Virus record (IMG/VR): IMGVR_UViG_3300046505_000105
Location: 1-43,780 of that record
Direction: 5' to 3' (one strand)
Length of the DNA stretch: 43,780 nucleotides
DNA from: a virus
Shown here piece by piece: positions 27,352 through 36,100 of this stretch (within the stretch, counting starts at the first letter, position 1; each line of letters starts with the position of its first letter). The translations under genes were made by a program, and so were the position numbers. The notes below the pieces were generated by a model that did not search any database, was not told the origin of the DNA, and saw nothing but the letters and a program-made list of their open reading frames with translations.

Positions 27352-28800
27352 ATGCGCGAAATGCAAATCCCACGGAAATTGCGTTTTGAAATTTTGAAAC
27401 GCGACGGCTTCAGGTGTATTTACTGCGGGCGTCAGCCGCCCGACGTACGCTTGCACGTTGACCACAAGATCCCGGTGTACGATGGAGGGCCAACGCAACG
27501 TAATAACCTTGTGACCTCTTGCGAACAATGCAATGGGGGAAAGGCAAACATCCCTTTGAACGTAGCGGACAGCGGAAAGAAACAGATTTTTGATTTGCCG
27601 CACGTCACTCACCGCTCAAAGAAATTCTCTTGGAAGTGTGCCCGGTTTAGCATTTTCACGCGCAGCATTGCCACAGACGCTTCCTGGTATTTTCAATTCG
27701 AGTCCGGCGGCTCGCGCTACAAGCAAAGCCTGCACACGACAGATCCGATCGTGGCAGTCGAGCGCGCCAAGCTGCTACTTGAAGCCGATCTGAAACATCT
27801 CACTGATAAAATGCGCGCGGTGCTTAACGGCGGCGTAGTGACTGGTGGCTTCGGCGCCGGCGGTTGTTCGCGCATCGAGGACGTGCTGGCGTGGCTGGAG
27901 AAGCGGCCGCGGCCCTGCGCGAACGAAGCCAGCGCATTGAAACTCGTCCTGCGCAAACTCTTTTCAACCCCCGATAAATTGACTACGGCCGTCTTTTCCG
28001 CCGATCTCCCGCGCCGCTGGAAGCTCATGTACGAGGAGCTGTGCGCCGGCAAAACGCAAAACGACGCGAACCGCATCATGCGCTCCGCCAACAGCATCCT
28101 CCACCAGGCCAAAACGGTGTTCAGTGTCGAGCGCCTGTCTGACATGAAGGCGGCCGGGTTCGTCTTCCCGGAAATGAAAGTATTCTTCGACGAAGTGAAA
28201 GCGCGCCGCTTTAAGAAACTCCCCAAGAAAACTTTCGTGCCCGTCCCGCACACCGTTGTTGCCCGTACGCTGGCCGAATGGAAAAAACTGCCGCGCAACG
28301 AATTTCTGGGCGTCGGGCTGATGCTCTCGTGCGGCCTGCGCAAGAGCCAGGTCGCTCAGGTGCGTTGGGATTGGATTGGCGAGGAGGAACACCGGCCGGT
28401 CCTCACCGGCGCCGCTGAGGTAAAAAACCGCAAAGGCCGCGTGCACGTGTTCCCCATCACTCCCTTCTGGCGCGTCCTGCTGCGCCGCGCGAAGCAGGAG
28501 AAGTGGATTGGCGACAGCGCAGAGGCGAAGAAAGATTACGTCCTCACCGGCAACTCAACCGAGCGTTGCGACGAGGTGTTCCGCCGGATCTCCACCTGGA
28601 TGCGCGGCCTTGGCTGGCAGATGCAAAAAACCAACCACGCCTTCCGCGATTACGCCGGCAGTCTGGTGGCCATGAAATACGGATTGGAAGCCGCCAAGGA
28701 ATTTCTCGATCACAGCAGCGTGACCACCACGGAGAGCCACTACACATCATTCATCAAGAGTCACGCGACCCGCGGCCGCTCCTACATCAACTGGGCTTAA
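27352..28800 (+). CDS. Tyrosine recombinase (integrase) with N-terminal HNH nuclease domain
   Basis: 482 residues in one uninterrupted frame. Residues 10-64 are an HNH domain: CIYCGRQ (C22, C25), VDHKIPVYDGG (D37, H38), N52, CEQCN (C57, C60). From about residue 92 a phage-integrase-like N-terminal domain follows (SWYFQFESGGSRYKQSLHTT). The catalytic domain has R330 (LSCGLRKS), Lys in NRKGRVHVF, H429 and R432 (NHAFRDY), H454 (LDHSS) and Y464 (SHYTSF): a full active site. It integrates and excises the phage genome. Whether the HNH part nicks DNA in this process is open. It ends 4 nt into the ATP-grasp gene from the other side. Most phage genes are on the other strand. Confidence 0.85.
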   Translation: MREMQIPRKLRFEILKRDGFRCIYCGRQPPDVRLHVDHKIPVYDGGPTQRNNLVTSCEQCNGGKANIPLNVADSGKKQIFDLPHVTHRSKKFSWKCARFSIFTRSIATDASWYFQFESGGSRYKQSLHTTDPIVAVERAKLLLEADLKHLTDKMRAVLNGGVVTGGFGAGGCSRIEDVLAWLEKRPRPCANEASALKLVLRKLFSTPDKLTTAVFSADLPRRWKLMYEELCAGKTQNDANRIMRSANSILHQAKTVFSVERLSDMKAAGFVFPEMKVFFDEVKARRFKKLPKKTFVPVPHTVVARTLAEWKKLPRNEFLGVGLMLSCGLRKSQVAQVRWDWIGEEEHRPVLTGAAEVKNRKGRVHVFPITPFWRVLLRRAKQEKWIGDSAEAKKDYVLTGNSTERCDEVFRRISTWMRGLGWQMQKTNHAFRDYAGSLVAMKYGLEAAKEFLDHSSVTTTESHYTSFIKSHATRGRSYINWA

Positions 28801-30107
28801 CCAACCGCCTTCTTCAACTGCTCCGCCGTCGGCAGCGGGTCCGCCGTAAACGTCGCACCCCACTGATTCGACCGCTTGATTATGTCCAGCATCTTCGTGA
28901 GGCTGTCTGTGGCAATCTCAAGCTGGTTGCCGTCCAGCGCCTTTGCATGTTCGCCCAGCGCCTTCGCCGCCGCCAGCAGCGTGTCGCCGATGCCCACCAC
29001 ACCCGCCACATTAGTCGGCGACCCCTGCGGGACGCTGAACCGCTTGCCATTCAGCGCGTAGGGATTACGCAACTTGATCCAGCGGTCCGCCGCCGGCGGA
29101 TAACTCATCGGCTGCCAGTGCTTGCCGCTGTCCTCGTGGTACGCCATCGCCACGATGCCATACCGCGCCGCCGGCTTGGGCGACACCAGTTTGCCCTCCG
29201 CGCCCCACCACAGCGTCTCGGCCCACCCCGTAAAAAGTTCCTGCAACAGTTCGTTCGACGGCGAACCCAGCCTCATGCACGGGTCCATCGGCGTGTACTC
29301 GCGCCGTTGATTGAAAAGCCCCTCCATGCAAAAAAATGTCCGCGCCTGATCGGCGGCCAGCACCTTCGCCAGCTTCGCGTTGAAATCGCGCAGACACTGC
29401 GGCAGTTGCGCGTACGGCTTCACAATCCCCACCGTGCCCAGCCCTTTCACCTCCATGCCCTGCATGATGAACTCCGGCCACTGCCCGTCCACGCTGAACA
29501 AATCCTCGCCCAGCTCGAGGACGTCCTTTTGCTCCTCCTCCACCAGAAACTCCGTGTCCTGCTTGAAACTCCCCAGGTCATACGCCAGTTGATCCAGCCG
29601 CGGCGTGCCGATGTGTTCCCCCTTCCATTTCCAGGTTTCCATGTCGCCGCGGTTCATGCCGTTGGCCAGCTTCACAAATGCCGTCTTGCGTGGCAGCAAT
29701 TCCGCCGTCAGCGCGTCAATACCCTTCGCGACCTTCGCCTCCGACAGCCGCATCCCTTTCCGCTTGCACCAGTCCCTGAATCCCAGCCGGTCCAGCTCCA
29801 CCTGCTCGGCCAGTTTCGCCCCCCAAACCCGCTTGCCTTGCTTCGCCAGCCGCAACTGCCAGTCGCTGTGAAACAAATCCATAAAAACAAACAAATCAAT
29901 TTCATCCTCTAGCGCCTGCGGGTCATTGCACCGTTCCAACTCAGGGAACCCCTCGCCCAGGCGCGTCTGTTTCTGCGACGGAAACCCCGATTGCCAGGGC
30001 GTATAATATAGGTTGCGCCCGAAGGCTGGTGCGATGCGCCGCGCGAACCCATGGAACAATCCACTGTCTATCCACAACACCGTCTTCGATTTCAGGTCCA
30101 TACTCAT
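28797..30107 (-). CDS. ATP-grasp-fold ligase-like enzyme
   Basis: 436 residues. The N-terminal pre-ATP-grasp part has VLWIDSGLFHGFARRIAPAF and FMDLFHSDWQLRLAKQGKRV. The latter has the form seen before ATP-grasp domains, ending in WGAKLAEQVELDRLGFRDW. The core shows FVKLANGMNRGDMETWKW (nucleotide-binding strand and RGD) and an acidic metal-site-like stretch. Such enzymes join a carboxylate to an amine or thiol using ATP; PurD-like glycine ligases are the nearest general pattern. The substrate cannot be told. It is the last gene of the long run, after the giant protein, and overlaps it by 4 nt. It may modify a virion protein, a nucleotide or a cell-wall precursor. Confidence 0.55.
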   Translation of the reverse strand: MSMDLKSKTVLWIDSGLFHGFARRIAPAFGRNLYYTPWQSGFPSQKQTRLGEGFPELERCNDPQALEDEIDLFVFMDLFHSDWQLRLAKQGKRVWGAKLAEQVELDRLGFRDWCKRKGMRLSEAKVAKGIDALTAELLPRKTAFVKLANGMNRGDMETWKWKGEHIGTPRLDQLAYDLGSFKQDTEFLVEEEQKDVLELGEDLFSVDGQWPEFIMQGMEVKGLGTVGIVKPYAQLPQCLRDFNAKLAKVLAADQARTFFCMEGLFNQRREYTPMDPCMRLGSPSNELLQELFTGWAETLWWGAEGKLVSPKPAARYGIVAMAYHEDSGKHWQPMSYPPAADRWIKLRNPYALNGKRFSVPQGSPTNVAGVVGIGDTLLAAAKALGEHAKALDGNQLEIATDSLTKMLDIIKRSNQWGATFTADPLPTAEQLKKAVG

Positions 30108-33100
30108 TGCTTATACAAAGCCCCCGGCCGACTCTGGACTGTGGGCTTCGGACTTTGTTTCAGATACGGCACCACCATCTTCACCAGCCGCCCCGTCTCG
30201 GCCGCGTCCAGCTTGCCGCCCTTATATGCGCGTTTAATCTTTTCCAGCAGCACCGGCGACTCGCCGCCGCTCTCGTTCAGCGTCGTGCAACTGGCCAGTT
30301 GCACTTTCTCCTGCTCACTGGCCAGGTCCCACACCCGCATGGCCTGCTCCACGCTCATCTTGCTCACCTGATATTCCAGCGGTGTCCAGGTCACCCGTTT
30401 CGCCAGCACCGTTTGCGCCGCCCTGGTGGTCGCACCGGCCCCGCGCAATCGTTCCACCAGCACGCCCTCGTCGTTGATCTTGCCCGTGCGCAGATCCTTC
30501 ACCAGTTGCGCCGTCAGTTGCGAGCGTTGCGCCTGGTCGGGCGTGCGCGCCCCTTGCGGCATCATATCCTGCATGATGTCCGCCGCCAGGCTCTCCGCCG
30601 GCGTCATCGCGCTTTGCCTCGACGCCGGCATGAATCCAAAGAACGCGGCGGTACGCTGTTCCAGCGGCGTGCCGCTCTCCGCCATCTTCGCCATGCCTGT
30701 CAGGAAAAACGGCTTGCCCTGCGCGCCCATAAACTTCGCGTCCGCCCAAATCTTTTGCGCCATGTTCTCATCCGCCGTGCGGATCTGCGTGTTGTAAAAA
30801 TCCCGGTTGTTCCACAAGTCAACCAGGCTGGAGAGAAACGGATTCAAGCTGTGTCCGAACGCCACGAGCGGATGCCGGCCGTAGGCGATCACGTCCTTCA
30901 TATAAGTGGGCAGGCTTATCCGCACGTCGTTGCCCATGGCATCCTTCCGGCCCGTGCGCGGCATGTAATAATCGCGCCACTCTTGCGGTGTCTGCCCCGT
31001 CATCAGAAAATTCAGCATCGCGCCCGCCAGCCCTACGCCAATCGGCAGCGCCAGCATGTACGCCGTGCGGTGGCTGAGGCCAGTCCAACGGCCATGCCCC
31101 GCGTCCCAGCCCAGCTTGCCCAGGTCCAGCGCGCCGCCGCCCAGCTCCTGGTACTTGCCCAGCTGCCAGCCAAATGCCCGGAACGATAGCAGCGCCGCGT
31201 CCTTGGCCGTCTTGTTGATGAAGCGATTATCATACGCCATCTGCCCCATGCGATTGTCTATGCTATCGCTCACCCGACGCGCCACCGCCCGCAGCGCTTC
31301 CGGGCTTTGGGGATTCTCCGTTATCATGTCGTGCCCCAGCATTTCCATCGCCGCGCCCGCCTTCTGCCACGGCACAAAGTATTCCATTACCGGCCGCATC
31401 GCCTGTTCGATCACCGCCCAGGGCAGGTTCGCCAGCGCCTTGCCCGTCTCGGTGAACGCGTAAGCCTTTTGCAACCCCGGCTCCTTCAGTTGCGTCCACG
31501 CCTGGGACAATGCCCGCAGCGATCGCCGCGTGAACTGCGTGCGCCAGAACGGGTCCTGGCTGAACCTGAACCCGCCCGCTTCCAGATTCTTCACCGCCTC
31601 GGCGTACAGTCCGCCCACGCTGCCCGGCTGCAACGATTCTTTCCGCAGCAGATAGCCTCGGTACAGATTGGAGAGCGGTGCCAGCGGCGCGCTGGCCACC
31701 GCCCTGCCCGCCAGTTTGATATAACCTTTGGAAGCATCGCGGGCCGCCAGCGCCATCTTGTTCAGCGGCGCTTCGCCCGTCACAAACCCCAGGTGAAACC
31801 CGCCCACTAATTGGATCCCGTTCAGCAGATTGCTCGCCTCGCGGAACCCGCGGAACATGGCAAACCGTTGCAGGCCCGGCCGCAAATAATTGTCCACCAC
31901 ATACACCGCGCCCTCCGGCATAATCCAATCACCCAGCCGCACAAAGCCCGGCAGCTTCTTCTGCGCCTCAGCCGAGCCAAGGCGGAGGCTCGGCTTGACG
32001 TCGTTGATCCACGCGAGCTCCTTGTGCGCGGAGAGAAAACTTTCCAGCGCTCCTTTCACGGCCGGCGCCACCTGCGCCATTCGCTCCGGCGCGTGCATGT
32101 AGGCCTGCAGCGCCACCGCCATCTTCTCCGGCATCGAGCGCACCTCGCGCTTGAAAGATTCGCTGGCGGTCTGGCCCTCAAACCGCAGGTCCGCCAGCGC
32201 CCGCAACTGGTTCTCCATGCCCTTCGTCGCGTTAAGCCGCTCGCGGAAGTCCGCGTAGCGATTATCCAGCGCGTGGCCCAGCTCGTGAAAGAGAACGAAC
32301 TCCGGCCCGGCAAACTTGGTCACGATCCGCTCCGTGCCCGGCGTGCCCGGCCGGTCCTTTTCAAAGCCCCACCGTTTGCCGCCGATCGCCACCAGGCGCT
32401 TGTGCGGTATGCCCATGCCCTCCATGCCCTCCAACATCCGCTCGCGCATATCGGCGTCAAAGGCTTCTTTCAGCGTCACGACTGGCTGGCCCCATGAACG
32501 GAATGCCGGATCTTGAGAGGTCGCCCAGCCTTCCGGCATTGGGCGGCTGTAAAACTTGTGTTTGTAAAAACCAGCGCCCTTCATTATTTCGACAAACTTC
32601 ACGCCTAGGATGAACCGCTCCACCTCGCGCCGTTTCAGCATCCACAAATCCACCGGATTGTCGTGCAAAGGTTTCAGTCCCGCCGCCAGCGCCTCGGTAA
32701 AAAGTTTGTACGTGCGCTGCTTGAGAAACGCCTTGCTCCCCTCCAGCGGCTGTTTGGCCAGGAACTGCGCGATTACGTGGCGCGCCTTGTCCGGCCGGTC
32801 CCAGATATGGGGAAAGTAATTCTCGTACCACGTCTTGAGCGCGCCCTTGCCCAGCGCATGCACGCGGTCCAGCATCACCTCGTTCTGGCTCCTGAACTCC
32901 GCCGCCAGCGTCGCCTCCTGCGGGCCCAATGTCCGCGCCGTTCCGCCTTCATACGCGTCAACAAAAGCCAGGTTGCGCGGCAATGGCAGACCCGGATTAT
33001 ACTTCCAGCCCTTAGGCAGTGGTGTCCGGTCAAAGTCATTGCGGAATGGACGCAGCGCCTTGTCTGCCCGCGCCAGTTCGTTGGCCATCTGCGCGCCCAA

Positions 33101-36100
33101 CTGGCGGAGGACATCCGCCGCGAACCTTGCCGGCCCGCTCAACGACTGCGGCGCCGCCGCCGCACGAAACGTCTGCAGATCCTTGATCAACCCTTCTGCG
33201 GCCGCCGGCCCTTGCGCCACCAGCTCCTTCGCTGGCATTTCTGCTTTCTGCTTTCTGCTTTCTGCTTTGTCCCCCCCCGCCATCCCATGCTCCGCTTCTC
33301 CGGTAGGGCGGCGCTGCTGCGCCGCCGGCGTCCATAAATCCCCCGGCGCCGCAAACATATCCTTCTGTCCCAAATCCCCCGCCGTTCCCTTCAGCTTGGC
33401 CGCCGCCTGCTGCTCCATCCGCTGCCGTTTGGCCAGCGCCTCGGCCTCAGCCTCCGCTTGTGCCCGCCTTTCGCGCTGCTGGTCCATGTTCTCCGGCGGC
33501 TCCAGCGCAAAAGGCTCGTCCGCGTCCATCCCGTGAATCGCCTCGGCCTCCGCCCCCCGTTCAAACTCGCTCACGTCCAGGTCCTCGCCGCTCTGGATGT
33601 TCCGCAGCGTCCGCAGCTTGCGGTCCGCCACCGCCATCCGCCGCCGGTCGCTGTAACTCTCCCGGTTCGTCCACACGTGAAAGTCCGCCGGGCTGGCCGT
33701 GTTGCGCCGGCTCACGCGCCCCAGCATCTGGTCGAACACATCCGCCGCAAAGTTCAGCGTGGCCGCATGCGCCACCCGCGGCTGGTTCCCAATCTGGTCA
33801 TCCATGTCCAGTCCCGCTCCGCCGCTCCGCGGTGTGGCCAGCAGCACCTTCGCCTCGCCGCGTTGGAACAGCGCCGCCGCGCGCCCCTTCTCCTCCGGAC
33901 TGTCCTCAAAAACTTTTGCGTAGCGTATCCCTCGCCGGTCCAGCTCGCGCGCCAGCTCGCCCAGGATCCCGGGCACCATCTTGCCCGCTCCCTTGATCAT
34001 CGTCGGCCGGTACCCCTCGCCGTACACAATCACGTGCTTGCCCCGCGCCAGGTCCTCCATCACGGCTTCCAAAATCCAGGGCAGCTTTTGGATCTCCGCC
34101 CAGCGCGATAGTTCCAGCGTCTTCTGCCCGCTCAGGTTGCGCCGGTACATCGGGCTTTTCGCCGCGTGTATCTGCGCGTCCCAATACTTCTCGATTGCTG
34201 CCTGCTCCTTGAGCTGGTCCGCGCTGAACCCCGGCGCGTCGCGCATGGCCGCGCGCCCGAAGAACGGAAATTCCCGGCGCAAAAACTGGCCCGCCTTCAC
34301 CGCCACATTCCGCAGCCGCTTGATGTTGTCCGTCACGGCGTGCCAGCTCATGTCCTTGTCCAGCACGGCATACTCGCGCGTCTGGCCCTCCGTCAACCGT
34401 TCCTCGAAATGGTACCCCAAATCCTTGGCCACCTGCTCGCGCGAGCGGCCGGTCAGTTCCGCCAGGAAATAAGCCGCGTGAGTGGGGCTGTCCATCGGGG
34501 TGGCGGTCGCAAACACCTTGTGCCGCGCCCGGATCAGCTCGCTGTAAACCTGCCGGTTGCTCCCCTTGCGTTTCAGATTATGCGCCTCGTCAAAAATAGC
34601 CACTCCATATTCGCCCTTGGGCACCTTCCCGCGCGAGAGGTCGTCGTAGGTGATAAATTCCGTGCCCTGGCTGGGGATCCCAAATTGAACCTGATCGGCG
34701 CGGAAACGGTTCTCAATGATCGGCCGGCTTTGGGTTACGATGAGGCTGGGCAGTTTCGTCTTGAGGTGCATCTGATGGGCCACGGCCAGTTCCGTGCCCG
34801 TCTTGCCCACGCCAGTGCCGTCCCCCAGGAGATAGGCGGCCTTGCCCGCTTCAAACGCCGTCAGGGCGGAGTTGAGGGCGTAGCGTTGCGTCTCGTCAAT
34901 GCCGGCGCCGCGCGGCCCCGTATATTCGCCACTGCGGACAATCGGTCTTGGCGTTGGTAAATCTCCTTCGTCAACCACTCTAAGTCCCGGTCGTCGTGGA
35001 CGGCCTGCTCCTCCCACTGTTCCAGAAAGCTCCGGTCCGCCTCCAGCGGCTGCCGGCCCGCCAATGAATCGTCCGCTGCTGTCATAACTTTCAATCTCCT
35101 CGCGCGGTGTCATCCGCGCTTTGAGGTGTGCGGCCTCGGTAAACTCGCGCACCTGGTTGTATGCTGCATGATAATACGGCTGGTATTCCCCGTCAAGCGC
35201 AGCATTCATCGCTTGAGCGTAACTGGCAAAATCCGTTTTGCCGCCCTTGATGATGTTCCCCGCCACCGCCGTCAGGTGCCGCAGTATGGTCGCGTCAAAC
35301 CCTTGTGGCACAGGCCTCTGGCCTGTGTTCATCCCCGGCAGTTCCCCGCCTGCCTCCATCCCATGCTCCGCTTGTACGCCTGCCACCGCCAGCACTTGGT
35401 TTTGGTACGCCGGCCCCAGCCGCGCGCCTTCTTCGGTGGGGATCACATGCTTGCGGCCGTTCTTGCCCTGGTGGATCTCCGCCAGCACCATGTCCCCACT
35501 CATTACGGCCGTCGGCGTCACCCTCAAGCTCTGGTTAAACGCCTCAAAATCCGCCGCCTCTTGCGCCGCGGCTGTCGCCTCGCGGTCAATCGCTTTCGCG
35601 GCGCTGGCTTCATCCCAAGCCCGGTCAATCAATTCCCCTTCACTCTCCGGCACACCGCCTTCCGGCGCGCGGCCCTCCTCGCCGGCCTGCATGATGCCCT
35701 GCAAAATCAGATCCGCCTTGGGCTGGCCCGCGCCAAACGTTCGCTGGTAAGCCTTGCGCAAGCGGCGGTACTCGCCCGCGTTGCCATCGTCGCGCGCCGC
35801 GGCTATCTGCTCCAGCACATAAGCCAGCGTGTCATGCGCCCCGCCGGCGTCAAACTGCGCCACCACCTGCGCGGCCGTGGCCCCCTTGCGCATAACGGCC
35901 AGCGACTGATCCAGGTCCGGCCCCGTCAACCCGCCCGCTTCCCGCACCGCATCCGTGAGCGTATAAACATCCTCCAGGGGCTGGGCCGGCACTGGCTCCA
36001 CCGTGTCCGCCTTGGGCGGTTTCCAGGTTTCCGCTTTCTGCTTTCCAATTTCTGCTTTTGCTTCCGGTGGCTGGCTCGCTTTGACCACCGCATCCCTGGC

